Shown piece by piece: positions 1 to 11,800 of a stretch of DNA of 64,000 nt; the first letter of the stretch is position 1, and each line of letters begins with the position of its first letter. The notes under the pieces are model-generated. The model worked only from the letters and a program-made list of their open reading frames with translations. It was not told the DNA's origin and ran no database searches. Source of the DNA: Paenibacillus glucanolyticus NBRC 15330 (GTDB lineage Bacteria > Bacillota > Bacilli > Paenibacillales > Paenibacillaceae); assembly GCF_004000885.1 (NCBI RefSeq), contig NZ_BIMC01000001.1, forward strand, positions 434,001-498,000, given 5' to 3'. Position numbers and translations under genes: made by a program.

Positions 1-3000
1 GGATTCATCCCTTCCACCAGGAGGGGTTTGGTTGTTGTAATCATGGCCATCTGATGGATGGGGTTCGATACCAGCAGTTCCACGGCCTTCATTCCATCCT
101 CCGGTGTTATGAGTCCCAATCCGATTCGGGACAGCTGCTGTACATCCTCGGAAGCAGCAGCGTCAACGCTGCTCCAATACCCCCAGTTCATCACCTTCAC
201 CTTACACGGCCACTCACTCGCGAGCCGATGGGCGAACGCATCCTTGAATGTACACCCGGAGGCGTAAGAGCTTTGCCTTGGGTTTTTGATGAGAGCGATC
301 AGAGAAGAGAAAAACAAAACAAAATCCAAAGGTTCCTCACGAAACACCTGAGCCATGCGTACGCTCACGTCAATCTTAGCCGAGAGGCCCGCCTGGAATT
401 GCTCCTCCTCCATATCCGCAAGGCTGCAGTCCGACAGCACCATCGCTGAGTGAACGATGCCGTTAATTCCCGGGAATTCCGCCTTAATTGCTGTGTAGGC
501 TCCTCTGAGTTCTTCTAAATGGGTTGCATCTGCTGCGATATAAACAGGTTTCGGGCCAAATTGTGAGATACGATCCAAATCCGACTGGATCTGATCATCT
601 ATAGGTCTGCGGCCAATCCATACCACGTTAGCCTTATACGTCCGGACCATGTATTCGCTCCATGCTTTACCGATTCCTCCGGCACCACCAATTACGACAT
701 AAACGCCCCCGACCTTAAAGCTTGATTCCACCATTGGAGGCGGGTTCATAAGTACGAGATGCTGCCTGTACCACTCCTGATTCCGGTAAGCCCAGGGGTG
801 TCCGCGCCGATCGGCAGGCAAGGCCAATAGATCGGTTACGGGCCAATCACAACCGGCCTCCAGATCGACGATCCTAATGTTCCAGTTGGGATATTCTTTT
901 GCCATCGAACCTACCAGTCCGAGAATACTGGCATGCGCAGGATTAATCGTATCTGATCCATGAACGGATTGCGTATTAAATGTAATCACGGTCCATTCCA
1001 AGCTGCGAGTTGAATACCCCAGACGGATAAGCGATTTAATCGTTCGGAACAACGGTTTAACGCCTGACTCCTGTCCTGCGATCCATTCATCTCCCGCGGT
1101 GGGTTCAAGTGAATGTTCAGAAGGAGCCATCCATATCACATGATCTATCAAACCGCGAGCTTCCATTTGGGCTGCAATGCCTGTAATTGTATCTTGGGAC
1201 GTGATGTCGATGAATTGCATCTGAGGGTATATCTGCTGGATCGTACTTCTGTTTTCCTTCCCGCCGACAACCAGAACACGAGCCAACGCTTGGGGCAGCC
1301 TCTCTCCCTTATCTGGCAGCACCGCATCCCATACCGGGACGAGATGAATATTCCCGACAGGAGGCTGTGCATAGGACTCTTGCCGAATGGCATTCGACTG
1401 GCTGCTTGCTTGAGATTCCCCCTCCAGCACCCTTGTTGAGAACCCTCTCATACGGACACGGATACGGCCCTCTTCGTCGCATAAATCGATGTCCAGCTTT
1501 TGAGTTTTGCCTATCGTCGCAGCCGCATACTGATCACTGCTTCGTATCCATGCCCACATATTCGGAGTGCAATCGCCCAGTATGTCTAGCTCCTGCAGGG
1601 CAAAGGGCATCACGGGTTTAACCGAATCCGGGATTCTGCCTTCGCCTTCTGAGCTCATTAGAAAACCGATGGTAGCCTGTAAGGCTGAATCCATCAGGCT
1701 CGGATGAAGAACATACTCGTTCAGGGTACTGGTTACAATTGAAGGGATGGACAGCTTCGCCAGTATTTGCCCTGAGCCCTCTTCCTTATAAGCTTCTTCA
1801 ATTCCCCTGTGCGCCGCTCCATAGTCCATGCCCATCGCATTAAAAACCTCATAAAAACGAGAGGCGGGAATGGATTGTTCGCCATACTGCTTCTTCAACT
1901 CATCGATATTCAGGACAACCTGCGTGCCAGGCCGTACCAGCTCCGCATGGCCTTTGCTGTGTACAGTAAATTCAGTGCCGGTATCCCCTCGAGGCGTGCT
2001 ATATATTTCGTAGCCTATCCCTCCGTGTTCCTCGGGAAGCAGCCGAATATTCACGATGGCTGGCTCCCCCTCTACGGAGATTGGCCGAATCCAGACTACA
2101 TTCTTCAAGCGAATTACTGTCTGGTGATCCGGTAGTTTGCCAAGCGATTGCAACATCGCCATCCGAGCCATCTCAAGATAGGCCACCCCCGGCAATATCT
2201 TCTGCTTCTTCACAACATGATCGGACAAGAAAAATTCATGTCCGGTAAACCTGCTGCTGAATCGCTGCTCCATGAAATCGGACGTGTTTTTGTGAAGCAG
2301 CGGGTGTATGCCCACTTCCGCTGCAGGCGCGATCGGCTTACCGATAACAGGAATCCAATAGCGCTCCCGTGCAAATGGATAGGTTGGCAGGCTGATCCGG
2401 GAAGCTCTGTTGTTGTCACCATAGAGCAAATTCCAATCGATCTCGATTCCCTTAACCCACCACTCAGCCAAATGCTCCATACGTCCCTCATGAATCCATT
2501 GGCTGACGAATTCTTCATTTGCTTCTCTCGCAGAGGATAATGAAACCGTGTCCTTATCCGGCTTGATCGTCCCTATATAGCCGCGTTCAAGTACATCTTT
2601 ATTTTGCAGGAAAGCCTGAAGCCCCTCAATCAACTCCGAAATCTCCCGAACAACAAAAGCCACCCGTACTTCCATAGCTTCACGCCCTACCTGCAGCGTA
2701 AAGGCCACATCCTCTATGGAGGTTACGTTGTGGTCCTGCTCCCGATCCCATTCTTCCTGGGCAATCGTTTCGTCATGAGCCGCAACCTCACTCTGGGCTC
2801 GCAATCGTTCTGGATGCTCGTCCAGAAGATGTGCCGCAACCGAAGCGATCGTGCAACTCTGAACCCATTCCCTATCGTCCATCTCAACGGCGAATTCTTC
2901 CAGAATTTTGTCCTTCAGCTGTCGGATGTGAACGGGTTCGACTCCATATTCACTCCATGGAACAACGGCTTCAATAAGTTCTGCGTCAACATGAATGATC

Positions 3001-5855
3001 GCGGCTAAGATCCCCCTGATTCGCTCTTCCAAGAAGCCCGCAAGTTGCGACTCTGTATGCTCGATATCCAGCACTTTCTCACGGATAGGCAGCCCTTGCA
3101 GATGTTTGAGCAGCTCTACGGCATAGGATTTAAGCCTCTCATTGTTTTTAGCCGAAAGAGGAACAAGCACGGGCCGGTCTTGCTCACGCTTCGTCCGTGC
3201 AACTCCTCGAATTTGGGTATCTATGTATTCTTCTAGAATCACATGCGCATTTGAACCAGTGGCTCCGAACGAACTTAATGCTGCCCGCCGCGGATAACGA
3301 ACCTGCCGCCCATCTTCCATCATCACGGATGGCTGCCATTCTTCGGTGACACGCTGCACATAGAACGGCGATTGCTCAAAATCGATATAAGGGTTCAATT
3401 CCTCAGCGTGAAGCGAAGGAACAAGGGTTTTGTGATAAATTTGGAGCGCTGCTTTCTGAAGACCGATCACCCCGGCTGCCGATTCCGCGTGCCCTATATT
3501 TGATTTTACAGAGCCGATCGAACAAAACTGCCGGTCTTGGGTATAACTTCCAAAAGCTTTCATCAATCCTTCAATCTCAATGGGATCACCGAGGGAGGTT
3601 CCCGTACCATGCGCCTCCACATAACGAATCGTCCGCGGGTTAATGCCGGATTGCTTCAAGCAATCGGCAATCGCCTCCCCTTGTGCCACTGGACCAGGCA
3701 CCATGATTCCACTCACAGTTCCAACATGGTTAATGGCGCTGCCTTTTATAGTCGCGTAGATTCTGTCATTGTCTTCAATGGCTTTATTTAAAGGCTTCAA
3801 GAGAACCGAAGCAACGCCTTCTGCAGACACATAACCATCGCCTCCTTCACCGAAGGTATGGCAGTAACCATCACTTGAATGCATCCCCCACATTCCATAG
3901 GTCATATACTTGGCCGGATGCAGGGATAAATTCACACCACCCGCCAAAGCCACTTCGCTTTCACCGCGTTTTATGCTTTCCATAGCCAGATGGACAGCCG
4001 TAAGGGAAGAAGAACAGAGTGTATCTACGGTCATGCTCGGACCATGAAAATTACAAAAATACGAAACCCGGTTCGCGATAGGACCTGCATTCAATGAGAG
4101 TGGAAACGCCTCCCCTTGGGACAACGCCTCTGCCCCCACCAGGGAATAATCCTTGTGCATCACCCCGGCAAAAACACCTACGTTCCGTCTCTTGTTTTTC
4201 CCGCGAGGCGTCACCAATGATTTAGGTGTATATCCGGCATCCTCAATGGCCTCCCAGCACGTTTCCAGAAACAGTCGTTCCTGCGGATCCATCGTTTCCG
4301 CTTCACGAGGAGAGATTCGAAAGAATTTGGGGTCAAAGCAATCCGGATCTTCAATAAATCCACCCCATTTGGACATTTCTTTACCGCCAGGCGATTTAAT
4401 TCCGGCCAGCCGCTTCCGATCCCACCGAGATTCTGGTATCTCACTTATGCAATCTTTTCCCTCCTGCAAGTTCGTCCAGAATTCCTGGAGGTTTCTGGCT
4501 TGCGGATATCGGCCGGACATACCGATGATGGCAATATCGTCATCGGCGGCTGTCCTTTCCTTGGGAGTGGAACCCAAAGCAGTAGGGGCTAAAGGTTTAG
4601 GCAAGTCATCGAATCCAGGATGGGAAGGCGATCTGGATACGGATTGCTCTGATGCTGCTTCGATTTGCTTAAATTGTGATGCATAATGCTCTTCCAGGTA
4701 AGCAGAAAGCTCGGCAATGGTTGTGTATTCAAACAACAAGGTGGGCGATAAAGAGGTCTTGATTCTGGACTCAATCGATCTCACGATCCCCAACAAGCCC
4801 GGGGAATCCAATCCCATCTCATAGTAACCGGACTCCGGGTGGATATCTTCCGCGGAACTATTCAAAACATCTGCCATGAGCTGCCGCAGGAACCTTTCGA
4901 TAGAAATAACGGGTGCCGCATCACCTGCGACACCCGTATCGAGAGTGATCTTATCGGAGGTGGCCGGAGCTCCGCTTATAGGCTCCTGCCACGGAGATGA
5001 TGGAGACGACAACTTCCGTTCCGGATTGATCAGTCCCGCTTCACGGACCAGTTTGCCCGCGAAATTTCTTAATTCTCCGACTTTTTTTCCATCCCGATTA
5101 AAAAACTCCATCGTCCAAAACATCAATTCGTTCTTATGGATCACCGAGGATTTCTGCACTCGTGTAATACATCGCTGCTGAAGAGGTTCTGACGCATGAA
5201 ACGCTGCATAACTAAGAGGCAAGAATAATCGCTGTTCCTGCTCAGTGGCAGGCGCAAACATTCTCCCGGCCCCAACACCGCTGCCGTCAATCAGCGCAGG
5301 GTGGAATAAGAACTCTTGCGAGCTGGACTGAGCGTCCGGTCCGATAGAAAGATCCAGAATCACGGCGGCCTCCAGTTCATAGACCTGACCTTCTGCCTTC
5401 ATAAATCCGGTATGAACCAGCTCCTGGCTTTGGTATTCTTCATATAAATCATATATGCCCAGCTCTCTGATTGCCGAGCGCTTCACGGAGCTCACGTCCA
5501 ACGTCTCATCATACGACACCGGTTCTATAAGAGACATTTCGGCAGTAGCGTACAAGGTTGTCTCCGGTTCCAGTAAGCCATCACGCTGATTCTGCCCTTC
5601 GAGACGAATCTTCCACAAACCGGCAGAGGTTTCATTGCAATGAACGCCAAGTCTGACAGAGCAGCCTGGGACGGTTGCAAGCGGCTTGAAAATACTCAAA
5701 TTACGAAGTTCGAGCCTGTCGAAAGAATAGTGATTTTTTTTGTAAGCTTGATATATAAGATCAATATAAGCCAGTCCAGGCAATAATTCTTGTCCATACA
5801 CTTTATGATTGCTGATAATCGGATTCTTTGCAGACAGGTTAAATTGTTCGTACAT
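1..5855 (-). CDS. trans-AT polyketide synthase, DH-ACP-KS-DH-KR... (3' end outside window)
   Basis: The frame is open from an ATG at 5855 (SD GGGAGGAG upstream) to the window edge, about 1950 codons with no stop. Domains in order: DH (His17-x3-Gly-x4-Pro26 motif; HPALIDGS later), ACP (phosphopantetheine Ser near residue 350 in GLDSPGLL), KS from about 435 (VDTLCSSS near 613, VEAHGTGTSLGDP near 749, NIGHAESAAG), DH from about 1180 (His in SDHVVKKQKILP near 1212, Asp in LHPSLMDS near 1388) and KR from about 1720 (GGAGGIGKAW). No AT is embedded, so malonyl units come from the separate AT at 15.6-18.1 kb. The N-terminal DH-ACP lacks its own KS and must work with the KS0 that ends the upstream protein. 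The second DH has Lys where the motif usually has Gly. The KR active site reads YASGC, with Cys at the usual Asn position. It lies 15 bases after the previous PKS, in one operon. Later modules and any thioesterase lie outside the window. Confidence 0.95.
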   Translation of the reverse strand, partial: MYEQFNLSAKNPIISNHKVYGQELLPGLAYIDLIYQAYKKNHYSFDRLELRNLSIFKPLATVPGCSVRLGVHCNETSAGLWKIRLEGQNQRDGLLEPETTLYATAEMSLIEPVSYDETLDVSSVKRSAIRELGIYDLYEEYQSQELVHTGFMKAEGQVYELEAAVILDLSIGPDAQSSSQEFLFHPALIDGSGVGAGRMFAPATEQEQRLFLPLSYAAFHASEPLQQRCITRVQKSSVIHKNELMFWTMEFFNRDGKKVGELRNFAGKLVREAGLINPERKLSSPSSPWQEPISGAPATSDKITLDTGVAGDAAPVISIERFLRQLMADVLNSSAEDIHPESGYYEMGLDSPGLLGIVRSIESRIKTSLSPTLLFEYTTIAELSAYLEEHYASQFKQIEAASEQSVSRSPSHPGFDDLPKPLAPTALGSTPKERTAADDDIAIIGMSGRYPQARNLQEFWTNLQEGKDCISEIPESRWDRKRLAGIKSPGGKEMSKWGGFIEDPDCFDPKFFRISPREAETMDPQERLFLETCWEAIEDAGYTPKSLVTPRGKNKRRNVGVFAGVMHKDYSLVGAEALSQGEAFPLSLNAGPIANRVSYFCNFHGPSMTVDTLCSSSLTAVHLAMESIKRGESEVALAGGVNLSLHPAKYMTYGMWGMHSSDGYCHTFGEGGDGYVSAEGVASVLLKPLNKAIEDNDRIYATIKGSAINHVGTVSGIMVPGPVAQGEAIADCLKQSGINPRTIRYVEAHGTGTSLGDPIEIEGLMKAFGSYTQDRQFCSIGSVKSNIGHAESAAGVIGLQKAALQIYHKTLVPSLHAEELNPYIDFEQSPFYVQRVTEEWQPSVMMEDGRQVRYPRRAALSSFGATGSNAHVILEEYIDTQIRGVARTKREQDRPVLVPLSAKNNERLKSYAVELLKHLQGLPIREKVLDIEHTESQLAGFLEERIRGILAAIIHVDAELIEAVVPWSEYGVEPVHIRQLKDKILEEFAVEMDDREWVQSCTIASVAAHLLDEHPERLRAQSEVAAHDETIAQEEWDREQDHNVTSIEDVAFTLQVGREAMEVRVAFVVREISELIEGLQAFLQNKDVLERGYIGTIKPDKDTVSLSSAREANEEFVSQWIHEGRMEHLAEWWVKGIEIDWNLLYGDNNRASRISLPTYPFARERYWIPVIGKPIAPAAEVGIHPLLHKNTSDFMEQRFSSRFTGHEFFLSDHVVKKQKILPGVAYLEMARMAMLQSLGKLPDHQTVIRLKNVVWIRPISVEGEPAIVNIRLLPEEHGGIGYEIYSTPRGDTGTEFTVHSKGHAELVRPGTQVVLNIDELKKQYGEQSIPASRFYEVFNAMGMDYGAAHRGIEEAYKEEGSGQILAKLSIPSIVTSTLNEYVLHPSLMDSALQATIGFLMSSEGEGRIPDSVKPVMPFALQELDILGDCTPNMWAWIRSSDQYAAATIGKTQKLDIDLCDEEGRIRVRMRGFSTRVLEGESQASSQSNAIRQESYAQPPVGNIHLVPVWDAVLPDKGERLPQALARVLVVGGKENRSTIQQIYPQMQFIDITSQDTITGIAAQMEARGLIDHVIWMAPSEHSLEPTAGDEWIAGQESGVKPLFRTIKSLIRLGYSTRSLEWTVITFNTQSVHGSDTINPAHASILGLVGSMAKEYPNWNIRIVDLEAGCDWPVTDLLALPADRRGHPWAYRNQEWYRQHLVLMNPPPMVESSFKVGGVYVVIGGAGGIGKAWSEYMVRTYKANVVWIGRRPIDDQIQSDLDRISQFGPKPVYIAADATHLEELRGAYTAIKAEFPGINGIVHSAMVLSDCSLADMEEEQFQAGLSAKIDVSVRMAQVFREEPLDFVLFFSSLIALIKNPRQSSYASGCTFKDAFAHRLASEWPCKVKVMNWGYWSSVDAAASEDVQQLSRIGLGLITPEDGMKAVELLVSNPIHQMAMITTTKPLLVEGMN

Positions 5856-5870
5856 CTCACTGGCTCCTCC

Positions 5871-8800
5871 CTAGTCGAATTTCTCCCAAAAAATATTCTG
5901 CGGAACGTCGGCTGCTGCTCTGCTGCCGGGTATCGTCATGGCATGCGTCTGCCACAGCCGCTGCTTGTTTAATGCCGGAAGTGGAACAGGCTGCCTTGTA
6001 TTGCGTTGGAGAGCCAAATCCGCGGCCTCCTCCAAAATCACATGGGCGTTGGTTCCCCCGTCGGCAAAACAGTTAATCGCAGCGATTCTTGATGTATGAG
6101 CATGAGTCCACTCGGTATTTTCTCTGCCAAAATACAGCGGAGATGATTCTATGTCATAATGTGCCATAGCTTCTCGGCCAGATAAGAAAGGAACAAATCG
6201 TCCATGCTGCAGCATCAATACCACTTTAATAAAACTCGCGATGCCTTCGGCACAGAGCGGATGCCCGATATTGGGTTTCATCGACCCGAGCCCCAGCGGA
6301 ATCGTGCTCGACTCCCGATAAATCGTATGGATCGCCTTAAGTTCCAGCAGATCGGTCACCGTCGTACCGGAACCGTTGGTTTCAACATAACTGATCTCCT
6401 CAGGTTTCCTGCCACTCTTGCGCAATGCGGATTGTAAAACTTCTCTCTGCGCCTGGATATTCGGAGTTGATGGACCTGCTGTCCGTCCGTCATTGTTAAC
6501 GGCCACTCCCTTGATGACAGCGTAGATTCGATCGCCATCTGCAAGCGCCTGCTCCACGGTCTTCAACAGAACCATACCCGCACCTTCTCCCAGCACCACG
6601 CCATCCGCTCGCTTGTCAAACATATGGAAGTCCTGCACCGGACTTAAAATTCCCCGCTGCGCGAATATTCTGTGAGCACGATCCGTTGTCAGCAGACTTG
6701 CGCCGCCGACAATCGCTGAATCGATATCTCCTGCAAGGAGCGCTTGGATGGCCATGTTCATCGCTACCAGAGCTGAAGAACAGGCGGTATCCATCACAAC
6801 GCTTGGACCACGGAGGTCAAGAAATTGCGAGATATTGGCAGCCAGATAGTTCTGTCCCACGGCCACAATGGGATTACGTGCTTGATGTAGGCTTGATTCT
6901 TCCGGCTGATGCTGTGTTCGCGCACCGAGGTAAACCCCGGTCGGCTTTCCCTTCATTTCTTGCATCGTATATCCCGCATGAGATAACAGCTTCAGACTTT
7001 CTTCCAGTACCATTAACGCCTGAGGATCCATGGCTTGGGCATCGGCTTTAGGAATCAGGAAGAAGGAGTGATCAAAGCTTGTAATGTCATTCAGCGTGCC
7101 CGCATAGAAGCCGCTGGAGTAACCCCATTTTTCATATGGGACCTGACGAATCGCTGATCTTCCCTCCGATAGAATCCTCCAATATTCTTCAAGCGACTCG
7201 GCACCCGGGAATCGGCATGACAAACCTACCACGGCAATATCTGAAGAAATAACTCCATGAATGCCTTTATTGGATGGTCTTCTTCTATCTTCTGAAGCCG
7301 CTGGTACCTGTGGTGGAGATTCTTTCCCTTCGTGTTCATAACCTTCCATATTCATAGACCCAAGCAACTGAGATACGGCAGCGGGATGGGCACTGACAAG
7401 CCACGCGGCCAATGATTCTATGGTTGGATATTCAAATAGCAGAGTTGGCTCCAGATCCAGCATGGCTAATTGATTCATTCGGCGCAGTAATTGAGCGATC
7501 ATAATCGAATCTACGCCGTAATCCTGAAATGCTGTATCAAGCTCCAGCCGGGAGAAAGGGATTTTCAATTCTTCTGCCAGCAATTCGGCGAGCCAGACTT
7601 GCGTTTTATTTAATAGGCTATCGCCGCCAGGCTTGGGAGATACCAGCACTGCCTTTTGCCCGCCGTGCTGCGATCCGGTGTATCCTTCCGGGCGCTCCTG
7701 AATCGCATTATGCATAAGCATGCCAGGATTCCATATCTCCGGATTAACAACAGCCGGCAGAATCACCGATTCTGTTCTGCTGGAGAGAATCTGATCCAAC
7801 AGCTGCAGCCCCTCTTCATTTGTCACGCTCAGTAAGCCTGTCTGCGCATAAGCCTTGCTCCTTACCTCGCCCATACCAGCCTCTTTCCAGCTTGGCCACT
7901 GGATACTGATTACGGGATTCGCATGCTTCTCCTTCGCCGCAAAATAGTCCATATAAGCATTTGCCATGGCATAATCGCTTTGTCCGGAACCTAAAACAGG
8001 AATCGTTGACGAAACGGACGAGAAAAGCATAAAAAACGATAAGGCTTCATGTCTAAAGCAATCATAGAGCACTTGAAGTCCCGCCACCTTCGGGTCAAAA
8101 ACCCGCTCGATTCCTTCAACCGGCTTCCTTACAAAGGCAGGATTATGCGAATCAATTACGCCGGCACAATGTAAAACGCCTCCAATTGGCCCCATCGTGC
8201 TTTTAACCGCTTCCAGGCTATGCCGCATCTTACGTTCATCCGTTAGGGATACGGAGAGGACCCTCACTTCTACCTGTTGTGCTTCCAAAGCCTGGATCGC
8301 TTGAATTTTGTGGGCCACAGCCGTATTCTGACCCTTGTAAAATCCCCATTCCTCTCGGGGAGGCAGCTCTTCCAGTCCAGTTAGAACCAGCTTTCTAACT
8401 CCGTATTTCCTTACAAAATGCGCGGCGCATACATATCCAATTCCCCGCGTCCCGCCTGTGATCCATAGTACATGGTCCTCTGGAAAAGCGAACGGTTCCT
8501 TGCCGGGGCCGAAGCCCTGCAACTCATCCAGCGCTGCACGATATCGCGTACCGCTCCGGTAACCAACTTCCGCATCCTGACTTTCAGCTGCGAATTCGCT
8601 GACGATTTGCTCAGCTAGGGCAAGAACATCATATGCTGCATCCACATCCATATGACGTGACCTCAAGCGGCTATACTCACTCTGCAGCATTCGATACAGC
8701 CCCGCCCGATCAGCGCCCGACAAATTCACTTCGGTACTGAGAAATGACTCCAGCCCTTGCGTAACACCAAGGAGTGCCAGACCACCTGCGTCCGCATGCT

Positions 8801-11800
8801 CAATTACTTTTTGAAGCCAGGGAATCCACCCGGTCAACCCCGTCCCATTCCTGCCGCAGCCAACAACGTCGATACAGCCGCCATATTGCTTCCAATCCCG
8901 CTCGGTCTGATGAAATTCCTGTGCCATATCCTGAACATCAATGATCCGGCTGCGTGTGAAATGTCTCGACACATGCGCAGCTAATTCCATCGTTTCCCGG
9001 GTCGTCAATATGGCAATCGTTTGATTCTCGAACCTGCTCATATCAAGGGATGTTTCTATGCTTGCAGGTATCCACGTCTTGTTCAAAAAGCACATGTTAC
9101 GCTCGACCGGATGATTTGGGATGACAGGAGGAGCTGCATCCTGTTTCGTTCCCGAACTTCTGTCCAACCGATCACGGCGATCATGACTCCCTTGGGGATA
9201 CCAGTAACGCTCTTGAGAAAACGGATAGATCGGCAGGCTGATCCGTTGCGGGAGATTCTCGCCATATAGCAAGCTCCATTCCACATTCAACCCTTTCACC
9301 CAGAGACTGACGAGTTTGTTGTACTTTCTGCGCTGTATCCATTTAACAATGGCTTCCTGCAGTTCTTCATCCCTCGCAAATACAGATAACGTATCTTTAT
9401 TACGTTTAACCTGGCCATAATGCACGCCGTCCCCATGCTCACGGCCTTCGATGTAATCCGTTAGTTTATCCACCAGTTCTCTCATCGTGGATGCAATCAC
9501 GGCCAATCGTTCCTCCATGGCTTCCCGTCCGATTTGAAGGGTGTAAGCCATATCAATGAGGCTGTGTTCTTCATACTGCTGGACCGCGATATCCGCCAGA
9601 AGGCGCTGAGCCTGCAACTTCAGCTGCTCCTGATTCTTCGCGGACAATACAATGATGGCCGGATAATGGCTATCTGCTATCACTGGCGAAGGTTTCTCGT
9701 ATCTTGGGATATATTCTTCTATCACGATATGGGCATTAGACCCGCCCGCTCCGAAGGACGAAACGCCCGCTATTCTCGGGTATTCCTTCCGTTCTCCGTC
9801 TATCTCTAACACGGGTCTTTTCCAATCGGCAAGATCCTGCTGAACAACAAATGGAGTATCGGCAAAATCGATGTTGGGATTCAGCACGCGGGAATGAAGC
9901 GAAGGAACTAACTGCTTGTACTTAAGCTGAAGCAGCACTTTGGTCAAACCTGCAATTCCCGCAGCACTCTCGCAATGCCCGATATTTGATTTAGCCGAAC
10001 CGAGCGCACAGAACTGCTTGTCGCCCGTGTACTCCCGGAATATGCTGTTCAAGCCGGCAATCTCAATGGGATCTCCGAGCGATGTTCCGGTGCCGTGCGC
10101 CTCCATGTAACTGATCGTCCGCGGCTCAATCCCTGCCTTCTTAATAGCCCGGCCAATTACGCTCGCTTGAGCCTTGGGATTAGGAACCGTATATCCGTTC
10201 GTTTTCCCCCCGTGATTGATTGCGGTCGCTTTTATAATTCCATAGATCTGGTCCCGATCCTCAATGGCTTGGGCCAGCGGTTTAAGAAGAACCGCGCCTA
10301 CGCCTTCACCGGGTACGTATCCCTCTCCTCCCTCGCCAAAACTCTCGCATCTGCCCCTGCTGGATATGAACTTCCCTTGAGACAGGTAGAGATATTTATT
10401 GGGATGAATCGAGACGTTGACCCCGCCTGCAATGGCAGCCTGGCATTCCCCTCTCTGCAAGCTTTGACAAGCCAGATGGATCGCTGTGATGGAAGATGAG
10501 CACATCGTATCTACGGTCATGCTCGGACCATGGAAATTGCAAAAGTAAGAAACGCGATTAGCGATGGATGCCGGAAGTCCGGGCAGCGCGAGAGGATTCC
10601 CCTGTATTTGTTCCTGAGCCCCATATAGCTGGTATTCCTGGTACATGGATCCGACATAAACGCCGACATTTCCCTCCAGACCATAATCATGGTATAGGCC
10701 CAAATTCTCCCGGGTATATCCCGCATCCTCAAGAGTTTCATAAACGCATTGCAAAAAGAGGCGCTCTTGCGGATCCATCATTTCCGCTTCCCGCGGCGAT
10801 ATATTAAAAAACAATGGATCGAAGCGGTCTACGCCTTGAAGAAATCCGCCCCACTTGCTGTAGGCTTTTCCCGGTTTGTTACGATCCTCATCAAAATACA
10901 ACTGGGAATCCCAGCGGTCTTTCGGTATTTCCGTAATGCAATCCTTGCCATTCTTCAACACCTCCCAGAACTGGCCGATATTCTCGGCGCCGGGATAACG
11001 TCCGGACACACCGATGATGGCAATATCCATCGCTTCGGTTGTCCGTTCATTCCGCTCGCTCCTGGTTGGCGACAAGAACCTTGAACGCCTGAGACTGGCA
11101 ACGTTCCGAAAGGCCTCTCCCTGTGTTGAAAGGGGGGGCTCCGCTTGCTGAACAGCAGCAGGTTCTATGGGCTCTGCATCTTCCCTCTCTCCCAGAACCT
11201 CCTTCAATTGATCCCGGTAGGCTGTAATGAAATACCCCGTTAATTCCCGTATATTTTGATATTCAAAAAATAGCGTTTTGGACAATGAGCCGAAGGTTTT
11301 CTCCAATTCGTTGGTCAATTGCGTGGTCATGATGGAATCGATGCCATACTGCTCCATCGGAGCATCCGTTTCTATTCGCTGAACGGGCAGCTTCAAGACG
11401 GCTGATATCTGTCTCTTTATGAAATGTACCGCTTTTTCCGCGAACACCTCTTCGCTCTTTTGAAGGGAATGGTCATTGTCCGAAGGTGGCAGCGACGCCT
11501 GTAACCGAACTGCAGGCTTCACGACCTGCTTCTCTGTCAATTTGGCATAGAACAGCTCAGGATTACCTGCCATGACAAGAACCTGGTCTTTACCGGACGT
11601 CCATGCACGATGGAAAGCAATCATAGCTGAAGGTGTCTCTATTGCGGCCATTCCCAGCCGCTGTTTCATCATCTGTGCGGACTTTTCATCAACCTGCATG
11701 CCGCCATCTTTCCATAAAGGCCAATTGACGGACAGCGTATGCCCACTTCGCTCGTTCGCGCGTACAAGTTCATTTCGGTATGAAGCGTAAGCGTCCATAA

